A DNA stretch of 64,000 nucleotides from Acorus gramineus (GCA_030737835.1 CM060847.1:23236876-23300875), one strand, 5' to 3'. Counted from the first letter of the stretch, positions 32,644 through 44,799 are shown. The notes: generated by a model not told the origin, from the letters alone. Numbers and translations: made by a program.

Positions 32644-34042
32644 TCTACAAATTGGACAACGCTAAACGTAGGATTTGGACCTCTGACCCCGTGTTTAACA
32701 GCTACACGCTTCAACAATTGATTGATCAATAACCCATTTTTAAAAATTTTGCGAAACATCTTCATCCAACATCTAATCTTAATCCAAAGCTAATAACAAA
32801 TCTAAACGACCTTGAAAATCTCTATATCTCAAAGTTCAGTCCAAAGTAAAATTTTAAATTTAATTTAAGTGTACATTTTTATTTTTGAAAAACAATTGAA
32901 GAATACATGTTGAAATCTGAAACAATGTTTTTCTCTATAGATTAAACACTAATGACTATTCCGATATAACTTCCATGTATGGATGTACCAATAGAGTAAA
33001 AATGATATAAAATTCTTTATTCTGCTTCCACTAGGTAGATTGAAAAACATTAAGTATAGATTTGTCTTTTATTGGCTTTAGAAGGTTAAACTGGAAATGG
33101 CAGATAGAAATGGATAGTAAAAACTTTATGTTTGACACCATCATCCTTACTATGCCGTGAGCTTACCAATCTAGCAAATCCCAAGTCTTTTGCTCCATCT
33201 CTTCTGGCTTCTCTTTCAGCAATAATAGATAGAGATCTCTCTAGTACAAATGACCCTCTATCTGCCTCTTCCTGTAAACAAAGTTTGTGCCACCAAACCT
33301 TTCGATTTTGAATAATTACTTCTCCGACTCCATTGCTCCAACTCGAATGGACCCCTCCTATGCCCTAGATATTCTGTTCACAGGAAAAGACACCTATGTG
33401 CCCTAGATCTTTAGACCATGAGAATAGACATCTCTTGTACCCTAGATCTTCAGATCTAGCGGATGGACACCTCCTGGGTCCTAGATCTTCAGATCTTGCG
33501 AGTAGGCACCTCCTGCGCCCTATATTAGCAAGTGCAATGCTCTGATAGCCGTTGTTATGAATGTTGGATCTTGGGATGCGATGGATCAAGAGAAAATTAA
33601 ATAAATCAAAGGAAAGACACAAAGAATTAAGTGGTTCGGAAAGCCTTTCCCACGTCCGTAGAGCCCACAACAGATCAATCCACTACCAGCGAGAAGTTTT
33701 TACAATGGCCACAACAAAACAAAAATCCTAGAGCCTAATGAAAAATATGAGAAGCCCTTTTATAGTAAAATCTCATTAGGGGCTAAAAGGACAAAGCACA
33801 AAAGACACCCAATTTTTTTCCCTCTTAATCTTGACCTCCGTCTGACTCTACTTAGTGCCAACAATTCTCTTTGCGCATCATCAGGCTCCATTTATAACAC
33901 ACCGGTGAGACCATGGGGAGAGGAGGAAGGGCCCCCTCTCAAGCGTACTATTTGCAGTGGCACCGAAACGCCATCGGGGAGCCTGTCAAAACTTTTTAGA
34001 GAGCCCACACGAAAAAGAAATGTAAGAAATATAAAAGTAAGA

Positions 34043-34066
34043 CGCTAGAAGGAGGGCTTGAACCTC

Positions 34067-34099
<33 letters not shown>

Positions 34100-34116
34100 A
34101 ACTGAGCTATTCCAGC
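34043..34116 (-). tRNA. tRNA-Asn(GTT): tRNA-Asn (GTT), unit U10
   Basis: Identical gene. The 3' flank matches the U2 variant (TTTCTTAC). Confidence 0.97.
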
Positions 34117-34401
34117 TTTTTCTTTTTTATAGTCGTAGAGACATTGCTAAAACATACAATGAACAATAAACATACAATCCGAAACGCCGTTGCCAGGGAT
34201 CCAACCCGGGTCACCCGCAAGACAGGCGACAATACTCACCACACAATACTACAACGACTCCCTATAAAATGGACAATGCCTTGTGGTTAATTAATATCCA
34301 CACGCTCTAAACAACTCAGCTACTCCAGCCTTTTTTTTATTATAGCCGTGGAGACTTTACTAATACATACAATGAACAATAAAAAAATATATAATAAAAA
34401 A

Positions 34402-34473
34402 CGCCGTTGCCGGGGATCGAACCCGGGTCACCCGCGTGACAGGCGGGAATACTCACCACTATACTACAACGAC
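34402..34473 (-). tRNA. tRNA-Asp(GTC): tRNA-Asp (GTC), unit U10
   Basis: Identical gene. T6 is followed by ATTATATATTTTTTT, a private downstream variant. Confidence 0.97.
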
Positions 34474-35868
34474 TCTACAAATTGGACAACGCTAAACGTA
34501 GGATTTAGACCTCTGGCCCCGTGTTTAACAGCTACACGCTTCAACAATTGATTGATCAATAACCCATTTTTAAAAATTTTGCGAAACATCTTCATCCAAC
34601 ATCTAATCTTAATCCAAAGCTAATAACAAATCTAAACGACCTTAAAAATCTCTATATCTCAAAGTTCAGTCCAAAGTAAAATTTTAAATTTAATTTAAGT
34701 GTACATTTTTATTTTTGAGAAACAATTGAAGAATACATGTTGAAATCTGAAACAATGTTTTTCTCTATAGATTAAACACTAATGACTATTCCGATATAAC
34801 TTCCATGTGTGGATGTACCAATAGAGTAAAAATGATATAAAATTCTTTATTCTGCTTCCACTAGGTAGATTGAAAAACATTAAGTATAGATTTGTCTTTT
34901 ATTGGCTTTAGAAGGTTAACTGGAAATGGTGGATAGAAATGGATAGTAAAAACTTTATGTTTGACACCATCATCCTTACTATGCCGTGAGCTTACCAATC
35001 TAGCAAATCCCAAGTCTTTTGCTCCATCTCTTCTGGCTTCTCTTTCAGCAATAGATAGAGATCTCTCTGGTACAAATGATCCTCTATCTGCCTCTTCTTG
35101 TAACCAAAGTTTGTGCCATCAAGCCTTTCGATTTTGAATAATTACTTCTCTGACTCCATTGCTCCAACTCGAATGGACCCCTCCTATGCCCTAGATGTTC
35201 TGTTCACTGGAAAAGACACCTATGTGCCCTAGATCTTTAGACCATGAGAATAGACATCTCTTGTACCCTAGATCTTCAGATCTAGGGTATGGACACCTCC
35301 TGGGTCCTAGATCTTCAGATCTTGCGAGTAGGCACCTCCTGCGCGCCATATTGGCAAGTGCAATGCTCTGATAGCCGTTGTTATGAATGTTGGATCTTAG
35401 GATGCGATGGATCAAGAGAAAATTAAACAAATCAAAGGAAAGACACAAAGAATTAAGTGGTTCGGAAAGCCTTTCCCACGTCCGTAGAGCCCACAACAGA
35501 TTAACCCACTACCAGCGAGAAGTTTTTACAATGGCCACAACAAAACAAAAATCCTAGAGCCTAATGAAAAATATGAGAAGCCCTTTTATAGTAAAATCTC
35601 ATTAGGGGCTAAAAGGACAATGCACAAAATACACCCAATTTTTTTCCCTCTTAATCTTGACCTCCGTCCGACTCTACTTAGTGCCAACAATCCTTTTTGT
35701 GCATCATCAGGCTCCATTTATAACACACCGGTGAGACCATGGGGAGAGGAGGAAGGGCCCCCTCTCAAGCGTACTATTTGCAGTGGCACCGAAACGCCAT
35801 CGGGGAGCCTGTCAAAACTTTTTAGAGAGCCCACACGAAAAAGAAATGTGAGAAACATAAAAGTAAGA

Positions 35869-35892
35869 CGCTAGAAGGAGGGCTTGAACCTC

Positions 35893-35925
<33 letters not shown>

Positions 35926-35942
35926 AACTGAGCTATTCCAGC
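35869..35942 (-). tRNA. tRNA-Asn(GTT): tRNA-Asn (GTT), unit U11
   Basis: Identical gene. CTTTTATGTTTC 3' flank. Confidence 0.97.
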
Positions 35943-36228
35943 TTTTTCTTTTTTATAGTCGTAGAGACATTGCTAAAACATACAATGAACAATAAACATA
36001 CAATCCGAAACGCCGTTGCCAGGGATCCAACCCGGGTCACCCGCAAGACAGGCGACAATACTCACCACACAATACTACAACAACTCCCTATAAAATGGAC
36101 AATGCCTTGTGGTTAATTAACATCCACACGCTCTAAACAACTAAGCTATTCCAGCCTTTTTTTTTATTATAGCCGTGAAGACTTTACTAATACGTACAAT
36201 GAACAGTAAAAAAAAATATAATAAAAAA

Positions 36229-36300
36229 CGCCGTTGCCGGGGATCGAACCCGGGTCACCCGCGTGACAGGCGGGAATACTCACCACTATACTACAACGAC
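36229..36300 (-). tRNA. tRNA-Asp(GTC): tRNA-Asp (GTC), unit U11
   Basis: Identical gene with T6 terminator. Downstream ATACGTACAATG marker as in U2, U4 and V1. Confidence 0.97.
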
Positions 36301-37699
36301 TCTACAAATTGGACAACGCTAAACGTAGGATTTGGACCTCTGACCCCGTGTTTAACAGCTACACGCTTCAACAATCGATTGATCAATAACCCATTTTTAA
36401 AAATTTTGCGAAACATCTTCATCCAACATCTAATCTTAATCCAAAGCTAATAACAAATCTAAACGACCTTGAAAATCTCTATATCTCAAAGTTCAGTCCA
36501 AAGTAAAATTTTAAATTTAATTTAAGTGTACATTTTTATTTTTGAAAAACAATTGAAGAATACATGTTGAAATCTGAAACAATGTTTTTCTCTATAGATT
36601 AAACACTAATGACTATTCCGATATAACTTCCATGTATGGATGTACCAATAGAGTAAAAATGATATAAAATTCTTTATTCTGCTTCCACTAGGTAGATTGA
36701 AAAACATTAAGTATAGATTTGTCTTTTATTTGCTTTAGAAGGTTAAACTGGAAATGGTGGATAGAAATGGATAGTAAGAACTTTATGTTTGACAACATCA
36801 TCCTTACTATGCCGTGAGGCTTCCAATCTAGCAGATCCCAAGTCTTTTGCTCCATCTCTTCTGGCTTCTCTTTCAGCAATAATAGATAGAGATCTCTGTG
36901 GTACAAATGACCCTCTATCTGCCTCTTCCTGTAAACAAAGTTTGTGCCATCAAGCCTTTCGATTTTGAATAATTACTTCTCTGACTCCATTGCTCCAACT
37001 CGAATGGACCCCTCCTATGCCCTAGATGTTCTGTTCACTGGAAAAGACACCTATGTGCCCTAGATCTTTAGACCATGAGAATAGACATCTCTTGTACCCT
37101 AGATCTTCAGATCTAGGGTATGGACACCTCCTGGGTCCTAGATCTTCAGATCTTGCGAGTAGGCACCTCCTGCGCGCTATATTAGCAAGTGCAATGCTCT
37201 GATAGCCGTTGTTATGAATGTTGGATCTTGGGATGCGATGGATCAAGAGAAAATTAAATAAATCAAAGGAAAGACACAAAGAATTAAGTGGTTCGGAAAG
37301 CCTTTCCCAGGTCCGTAGATCCCACAACAGATTAATCCACTACCAGGGAGAAGTTTTTACAATGGCCACAACAAAACAAAAATCCTAGAGCCTAATGAAA
37401 AATATGAGGAGCCCTTTTATAGTAAAATCTCATTAGGGGCTAAAAAGACAAAGCATAAAAGACACCCAATTTTTTTTCCTCTTAATCTCGACCTCCGTCC
37501 GACTCTACTTAGTGCTAACAATCCTCTTTGCGCATCATCAGGCTCCATTTATAACACACCGGTGAGACCATGGGGAGAGGAGGAAGGGCCCCCTCTCAAG
37601 CGTACTATTTGCAGTGGCACCGAAACGCCATCGGGGAGCCTGTCAAAACTTTTTAGAGAGCCCACACGAAAAAGAAATGTGAGAAATATAAAAGTAAGA

Positions 37700-37723
37700 C
37701 GCTAGAAGGAGGGCTTGAACCTC

Positions 37724-37756
<33 letters not shown>

Positions 37757-37773
37757 AACTGAGCTATTCCAGC
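37700..37773 (-). tRNA. tRNA-Asn(GTT): tRNA-Asn (GTT), unit U12
   Basis: Identical gene and flanks. Confidence 0.97.
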
Positions 37774-38059
37774 TTTTTCTTTTTTATAGTCGTAGAGACA
37801 TTGCTAAAACATACAATGAACAATAAACATACAATCCGAAACGCCGTTGCCAGGGATCCAACCCGGGTCACCCGCAAGACAGGCGACAATACTCACCACA
37901 CAATACTACAACAACTCCCTATAAAATGGACAATGCCTTGTGGTTAATTAATATCCACACGCTCTAAACAACTGAGCTACTCCAGCCTTTTTTTTTATTA
38001 TACCCGTGGAGACTTTACTAATACATACAATGAACAGTAAAAATAAATATAATAAAAAA

Positions 38060-38131
38060 CGCCGTTGCCGGGGATCGAACCCGGGTCACCCGCGTGACAG
38101 GCGGGAATACTCACCACTATACTACAACGAC
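38060..38131 (-). tRNA. tRNA-Asp(GTC): tRNA-Asp (GTC), unit U12
   Basis: Identical gene. The downstream spacer is a mosaic of the AACAGTAAAA and ATAAATAT forms. Confidence 0.97.
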
Positions 38132-39530
38132 TCTACAAATTGGACAACGCTAAACGTAGGATTTGGACCTCTGACCCCGTGTTTAACAGCTACACGCTTC
38201 AACAATCGATTGATCAATAACCCATTTTTAAAAATTTTGCGAAACATCTTCATCCAACATCTAATCTTAATCCAAAGCTAATAACAAATCTAAACGACCT
38301 TGAAAATCTCTATATCTCAAAGTTCAGTCCAAAGTAAAATTTTAAATTTAATTTAAGTGTACATTTTTATTTTTGAAAAACAATTGAAGAATACATGTTG
38401 AAATCTGAAACAATGTTTTTCTCTATAGATTAAACACTAATGACTATTCCGATATAACTTCCATGTATGGATGTACCAATAGAGTAAAAATGATATAAAA
38501 TTCTTTATTCTGCTTCCACTAGGTAGATTGAAAAACATTAAGCATAGATTTGTCTTTTATTTGCTTTAGAAGGTTAAACTGGAAATGGTGGATAGAAATG
38601 GATAGTAAGAACTTTATGTTTGACAACATCATCCTTACTATGCCGTGAGCCTTCCAATCTAGCAGATCCCAAGTCTTTTGCTCCATCTCTTCTGGCTTCT
38701 CTTTCAGCAATAATAGATAGAGATCTCTCTGGTACAAATGATCCTCTATCTGCCTCTTCTTGTAACCAAAGTTTGTGCCATCAAGCCTTTCGATTTTGAA
38801 TAATTACTTCTCTGACTCCATTGCTCCAACTCGAATGGACCCCTCCTATGCCCTAGAGATTCTGTTCACAGGAAAAGACACCTATGTGCCCTAGATCTTT
38901 AGACCATGAGAATAGACATCTCTTGTACCCTAGATCTTCAGATCTAGCGGATGGACACCTCCTGGGTCCTAGATCTTCAGATCTTGCGAGTAGGCACCTC
39001 CTGCGTGCTATATTAGCAAGTGCAATGCTCTGATAGCCGTTGTTATGAATGTTGGATCTTAGGATGCGATGGATCAAGAGAAAATTAAATAAATCAAAGG
39101 AAAGACACAAAGAATTAAGTGGTTCGGAAAGCCTTTCCCACGTCCGTAGAGCCCACAACAGATGAATCGACTACCAGCGAGAAGTTTTTACAATGGCCAC
39201 AACAAAACAAAAATCCTAGAGCCTAATGAAAAATATGAGAAGCCCTTTTATAGTAAAATCTCATTAGGGGCTAAAAGGACAATGCACAAAATACACCCAA
39301 TTTTTTTCCCTCTTAATCTTGACCTCCGTCCGACTCTACTTAGTGCCAACAATCCTTTTTGTGCATCATCAGGCTCCATTTATAACACACCGGTGAGACC
39401 ATGGGGAGAGGAGGAAGGGCCCCCTCTCAAGCGTGCTATTTGCAGTGGCACCGAAACGCCGTCGGGGAGCCTGTCAAAACTTTTTAGAGAGCCCACACGA
39501 AAAAGAAATGTGAGAAACATAAAAGTAAGA

Positions 39531-39554
39531 CGCTAGAAGGAGGGCTTGAACCTC

Positions 39555-39587
<33 letters not shown>

Positions 39588-39604
39588 AACTGAGCTATTC
39601 CAGC
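39531..39604 (-). tRNA. tRNA-Asn(GTT): tRNA-Asn (GTT), unit U13
   Basis: Identical gene. CTTTTATGTTTC 3' flank. Confidence 0.97.
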
Positions 39605-39890
39605 TTTTTCTTTTTTATAGTCGTAGAGACATTGCTAAAACATACAATGAACAATAAACATACAATCCGAAACGCCGTTGCCAGGGATCCAACCCGGGTC
39701 ACCCGCAAGACAGGCGACAATACTCACCACACAATACTACAACGACTCCCTATAAAATGGACAATGCCTTGTGGTTAATTAACATCCACACGCTCTAAAC
39801 AACTAAGCTATTCCAGCCTTTTTTTTTATTATAGCCGTGAAGACTTTACTAATACATACAATGAACAGTAAAAAAAAATATAATAAAAAA

Positions 39891-39962
39891 CGCCGTTGCC
39901 GGGGATCGAACCCGGGTCACCCGCGTGACAGGCGGGAATACTCACCACTATACTACAACGAC
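39891..39962 (-). tRNA. tRNA-Asp(GTC): tRNA-Asp (GTC), unit U13
   Basis: Identical gene with T6 terminator. Confidence 0.97.
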
Positions 39963-41356
39963 TCTACAAATTGGACAACGCTAAACGTAGGATTTGGACC
40001 TCTGACCCCGTGTTTAACAGCTACACGCTTCAACAATTGATTGATCAATAACCCATTTTTAAAAATTTTGCGAAACATCTTCATCCAACATCTAATCTTA
40101 ATCCAAAGCTAATAACAAATCTAAACGACCTTGAAAATCTCTATATCTCAAAGTTCAGTCCAAAGTAAAATTTTAAATTTAATTTAAGTGTACATTTTTA
40201 TTTTTGAAAAACAATTGAAGAATACATGTTGAAATCTGAAACAATGTTTTTCTCTATAGATTAAACACTAATGACTATTCCGATATAACTTCCATGTATG
40301 GATGTACCAATAGAGTAAAAATGATATAAAATTCTTTATTCTGCTTCCACTAGGTAGATTGAAAAACATTAAGTATAGATTTGTCTTTTATTTGCTTTAG
40401 AAGGTTAAACTGGAAATGGTGGATAGAAATGGATAGTAAGAACTTTATGTTTGACAACATCATCCTTACTATGCCGTGAGCTTACCAATCTAGCAAATCC
40501 CAAGTCTTTTGCTCCATCTCTTCTGGCTTCTTTCAGCAATACATAGAGATCACTCTGGTACAAATGATCCTCCATCAGCATCTTCTAGTAACCAAAGTTT
40601 GTGCCATCAAACCTTTCGATTTTGAATAATTACTTCTCTGACTCCATTGCTCCAACTCGAATGGGCCCCTCCTATGCCCTAGATGTTCTGTTCACTGGAA
40701 AAGACACCTATGTGCCCTAGATCTTTAGACCATGAGAATAGACATCTCTTGTACCCTAGATCTTCAAATCTAGGGTATGGACACCTCCTGGGTCCTAGAT
40801 CTTCAGATCTTGCGAGTAGGCACCTCCTGCGCGCTATATTAGCAAGTGCAATGCTCTGATAGCCGTTGTTATGAATGTTGGATCTTAGGATGCGATGGAT
40901 CAAGAGAAAATTAAATAAATCAAAGGAAAGACACAAAGAATTAAGTGGTTCGGAAAGCCTTTCCCACGTCCGTAGAGCCCACAACAGATGAATCGACTAC
41001 CAGCGAGAAGTTTTTACAATGGCCACAACAAAACAAAAATCCTAGAGCCTAATGAAAAATTTGAGAAGCCCTTTTATAGTAAAATCTCGTTAGGGGCTAA
41101 AAATACAATGCACAAAAGACACCCAATTTTTTTCCCTCTTAATCTTGACCTCCGTCCGACTCTACTTAGTGCCAACAATCCTCTTTGCGCTTCATCAGGC
41201 TCCATTTATAACACACCGGTGAGACCATGGGGAGAGGAGGAAGGGCCCCCTCTCAAGCGTACTATTTGCAGTGGCACCGAAACGCCATCGGGGAGCCTGT
41301 CAAAACTTTTTAGAGAGCCCACACGAAAAAGAAATGTGAGAAATATAAAAGTAAGA

Positions 41357-41380
41357 CGCTAGAAGGAGGGCTTGAACCTC

Positions 41381-41413
<33 letters not shown>

Positions 41414-41430
41414 AACTGAGCTATTCCAGC
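41357..41430 (-). tRNA. tRNA-Asn(GTT): tRNA-Asn (GTT), unit U14
   Basis: Identical gene. One extra A in the upstream TATAAAAAAAG run. Confidence 0.97.
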
Positions 41431-41715
41431 TTTTTCTTTTTTTATAGTCGTAGAGACATTGCTAAAACATACAATGAACAATAAACATACAATCCAAAAC
41501 GCCGTTGCCAGGGATCCAACCCGGGTCACCCGCAAGACAGGCGACAATACTCACCACACAATACTACAACAACTCCCTATAAAATGGACAATGCCTTGTG
41601 GTTAATTAACATCCACACGCTCTAAACAACTGAGCTACTCCAGCCTTTTTTTATTATAGCCGTGAAGACTTTACTAATACATACAATGAACAGTAAAAAA
41701 AAATATAATAAAAAA

Positions 41716-41787
41716 CGCCGTTGCCGGGGATCGAACCCGGGTCACCCGCGTGACAGGCGGGAATACTCACCACTATACTACAACGAC
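41716..41787 (-). tRNA. tRNA-Asp(GTC): tRNA-Asp (GTC), unit U14
   Basis: Identical gene with T6 terminator. Confidence 0.97.
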
Positions 41788-43183
41788 TCTACAAATTGGA
41801 CAACGCTAAACGTAGGATTTGGACCCCTGGCCCCGTGTTTAACAGCTACACGCTTCAACAATTGATTGATCAATAACCCATTTTTAAAAATTTTGCGAAA
41901 CATCTTCATCCAACATCTAATCTTAATCCAAAGCTAATAACAAATCTAAACGACCGTAAAAATCTCTATATCTCAAAGTTCAGTCCGAAGTAAAATTTTA
42001 AATTTAATTTAAGTGTACATTTTTATTTTTGAAAAACAACTGAAGAATACATGTTGAAATCTGAAACAATGTTTTTCTCTATAGATTAAACACTAATGAC
42101 TATTCCGATATAACTTCCATGTATGGATGTACCAATAGAGTAAAAATGATATAAAATTCTTTATTCTACTTCCACTAGGAAGATTGAAAAACATTAAGTA
42201 TAGATTTGTCTTTTATTTGCTTTAGAAGGTTAAACTGGAAATGGTGGATAGAAATGGATAGTAAGAACTTTATGTTTGACAACATCATCCTTACTATGCC
42301 GTGAGCCTTCCAATCTAGCAGATCCCAAGTCTTTTGCTCCATCTCTTCTGGCTTCTCTTTCAGCAATACATAGAGATCACTCTGGTACAAATTATCCTCC
42401 ATCAGCATCTTCGAGTAACCAAAGTTTGTGCCATCAAACCTTTCGATTTTGAATAATTACTTCTCTGACTCCATTGCTCCAACTCGAATGGACCCCTCCT
42501 ATGCCCTAGATATTCTGTTCACAGGAAAAGACACCTATGTGCCCTAGATCTTTAGACCATGAGAATAGACATCTCTTGTACCCTAGATCTTCAGATCTAG
42601 CGGATGGACACCTCCTGGGTCCTAGATCTTCAGATCTTGCGAGTAGGCACCTCCTGCGTGCCATATTAGCAAGTGCAATGCTCTGATAGCCGTTGTTATG
42701 AATGTTGGATCTTAGGATGCGATGGATCAAGAGAAAATTAAATAAATCAAAGGAAAGACACAAAGAATTAAGTGGTTCGGAAAGCCTTTCCCACGTCCGT
42801 AGATCCCACAACAGATCAATCCACTACCAGCGAGAAGTTTTTACAATGGCCACAACAAAACAAAAATCCTAGAGCCTAATGAAAAATATGAGAAGCCCTT
42901 TTATAGTAAAATCTCATTAGGGGCTAAAAGGACAATGCACAAAATACACCCAATTTTTTTCCCTCTTAATCTTGACCTCCGTCCGACTCTACTTAGTGCC
43001 AACAATCCTCTTTGCGCTTCATCAGGCTCCATCTATAACACACCGGTGAGACCATGGGGAGAGGAGGAAGGGCCCCCTCTCAAGCGTACTATTTGCAGTG
43101 GCACCGAAACGCCGTCGGGGAGCCTGTCAAAACTTTTTAGAGAGCCCACACGAAAAAGAGATGTGAGAAATATAAAAGTAAGA

Positions 43184-43207
43184 CGCTAGAAGGAGGGCTT
43201 GAACCTC

Positions 43208-43240
<33 letters not shown>

Positions 43241-43257
43241 AACTGAGCTATTCCAGC
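43184..43257 (-). tRNA. tRNA-Asn(GTT): tRNA-Asn (GTT), unit U15
   Basis: Identical gene. Upstream flank of the U5 type (CAAATATAAAAAAG). Confidence 0.97.
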
Positions 43258-43541
43258 TTTTTCTTTTTTATATTTGTAGAGACATTGCTAAAACATACAA
43301 TGAACAATAAACATACAATCCGAAACGCCGTTGCCAGGGATCCAACCCGGGTCACCCGCAAGACAGGCGACAATACTCACCACACAATACTACAACAACT
43401 CCCTATAAAATGGACAATGCCTTGTGGTTAATTAATATCCACACGCTCTAAACAACTGAGCTACTCCAGCCTTTTTTTTTATTATAGCCGTGGAGACTTT
43501 ACTAATACATACAATGAACAATAAAAAAATATAATAAAAAA

Positions 43542-43613
43542 CGCCGTTGCCAAGGTTTGAACCCGGGTCACCCGCGTGACAGGCGGGAATACTCACCACT
43601 ATACTACAACGAC
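43542..43613 (-). tRNA. tRNA-Asp(GTC): tRNA-Asp (GTC), T-arm variant, unit U15
   Basis: The T-arm reads CCGGGTTCAAACCTTGG instead of CCGGGTTCGATCCCCGG. Four clustered substitutions put two G-T pairs in the T-stem and change the T-loop to TTCAAAC. The B box still fits the general consensus, so the gene may be active. The clustering suggests a conversion patch, not independent drift. Confidence 0.9.
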
Positions 43614-44544
43614 TCTACAAATTGGACAACGCTAAACGTAGGATTTGGACCTCTGACCCCGTGTTTAACAGCTACACGCTTCAACAATTGATTGATCAAT
43701 AACCCATTTTTAAAAATTTTGCGAAACATCTTCATCCAACATCTAATCTTAATCCAAAGCCAATAACAAATCTAAACGACCTTAAAAATCTCTATATCTC
43801 AAAGTTCAGTCCGAAGTAAAATTTTAAATTTAATTTAAGTGTACATTTTTATTTTTGAAAAACAATTGAAGAATACATGTTGAAATCTGAAACAATGTTT
43901 TTCTCTATAGATTAAACACTAATGACTATTCCGATATAACTTCCATGTATGGATGTACCAATAGAGTCAAAATGATATAAAATTCTTTATTCTGCTTCCA
44001 CTAGGTAGATTGAAAAACATTAAGTATAGATTTGTCTTTTATTTGCTTTAGAAGGTTAAACTGGAAATGGTGGATAGAAATGGATAGTAAGAACTTTATG
44101 TTTGACAACATCATCCTTACTATGCCGTGAGCCTTCCAATCTAGCAGATCCCAAGTCTTTTGCTCCATCTCTTCTGGCTTCTCTTTCAGCAATACATAGA
44201 GACCACTCTGGTACAAATGATCCTCCATCAGCCTCTTCTTGTAACCAAAGTTTGTGCCATCAAGCCTTTCGATTTTGAATAATTACTTCTCTGACTCCAT
44301 TGCTCCAACTCGAATGGACCCCTCCTATGCCCTAGATGTTCTGTTCACTGGAAAAGACACCTATGTGCCCTAGATCTTTAGACCATGAGAATAGACATCT
44401 CTTGTACCCTAGATCTTAAAATCTAGCGTATGGACACCTCCTGGGTCCTAGATCTTCAGATCTTGCGAGTAGGCACCTCCTGCGCCCTATATTAGCAAGT
44501 GCAATGCTCTGATAGCCGTTGTTATGAATGTTGGATCTTGGGAT

Positions 44545-44799
44545 GCGATGGATCAAGAGAAAATTAAATAAATCAAAGGAAAGACACAAAGAATTAAGTG
44601 GTTCGGAAAGCCTTTCCCACGTCCGTAGAGCCCACAACAGATCAATCCACTACCAGCGAGAAGTTTTTACAATGGCCACAACAAAATAAAAATCCTAGAG
44701 CCTAATGAAAAATATGAGAAGCCCTTTTATAGTAAAATCTCGTTAGGGGCTAAAAATACAATGCACAAAAGACACCCAATTTTTTTTCCTCTTAATCTT
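44545..44799 (-). repeat. Partial array unit U16, cut by E4
   Basis: The first 255 bp of a unit (copia LTR section) match the others up to TCTTAATCTT, where E4 begins. The array resumes at 58651 about 370 unit positions further on, so array sequence is missing at this interruption. Confidence 0.92.

Larger units (their letters stand above)
31747..33577 (-). repeat. Array unit U9 (1831 bp)
   Basis: Decayed tRNAs: psi-Asp 32354-32427, psi-Asn2 32449-32498, psi-Asn3 32660-32733. The boundary with U8 has an AGATCTTAAAATCTAG variant in the leader repeats, also seen at the right end of U15. Confidence 0.95.
33578..35403 (-). repeat. Array unit U10 (1826 bp)
   Basis: Decayed tRNAs: psi-Asp 34185-34258, psi-Asn2 34280-34329, psi-Asn3 34490-34563. 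Single-base losses in the spacers account for its shorter length. Confidence 0.95.
35404..37234 (-). repeat. Array unit U11 (1831 bp)
   Basis: Decayed tRNAs: psi-Asp 36011-36084, psi-Asn2 36106-36155, psi-Asn3 36317-36390. Carries the AATGCACAAAATAC marker. Confidence 0.95.
37235..39065 (-). repeat. Array unit U12 (1831 bp)
   Basis: Decayed tRNAs: psi-Asp 37842-37915, psi-Asn2 37937-37986, psi-Asn3 38148-38221. Confidence 0.95.
39066..40891 (-). repeat. Array unit U13 (1826 bp)
   Basis: Decayed tRNAs: psi-Asp 39673-39746, psi-Asn2 39768-39817, psi-Asn3 39979-40052. It is the partner of U15 at 3653 bp. Confidence 0.95.
40892..42718 (-). repeat. Array unit U14 (1827 bp)
   Basis: Decayed tRNAs: psi-Asp 41500-41573, psi-Asn2 41595-41644, psi-Asn3 41804-41877. 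The LTR has the AAATACAATGCACAAAAGAC variant shared with the partial unit at 44545. Confidence 0.95.
17116..44544 (-). repeat. Main tRNA-Asn/tRNA-Asp tandem array: 15 complete units of 1826-1831 bp
   Basis: Using GCGATGGATCAAG as the reference point, units start at 17116, 18942, 20771, 22599, 24427, 26258, 28086, 29917, 31747, 33578, 35404, 37235, 39066, 40892 and 42719, all head to tail. Unit content on the minus strand: copia LTR, PBS, leader repeats, gag piece, AT-rich spacer (~300 bp), psi-Asn3, tRNA-Asp, psi-Asn2, psi-Asp, tRNA-Asn, ~180-bp flank. Lengths vary by at most 5 bp and units differ at only a few percent of sites by eye, which suggests recent amplification or ongoing homogenisation. 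Confidence 0.97.
42719..44544 (-). repeat. Array unit U15 (1826 bp)
   Basis: Last complete unit before E4. Decayed tRNAs: psi-Asp 43326-43399, psi-Asn2 43421-43470, psi-Asn3 43630-43703. Its tRNA-Asp has a different T-arm. Confidence 0.95.

Noticed and set aside
17116-44544. Regular repeat spacing considered as a CRISPR array or centromeric satellite
   Set aside because: The unit is 1.83 kb with tRNA genes and a copia fragment, there are no short direct repeats with unique spacers, and the sequence is eukaryotic.
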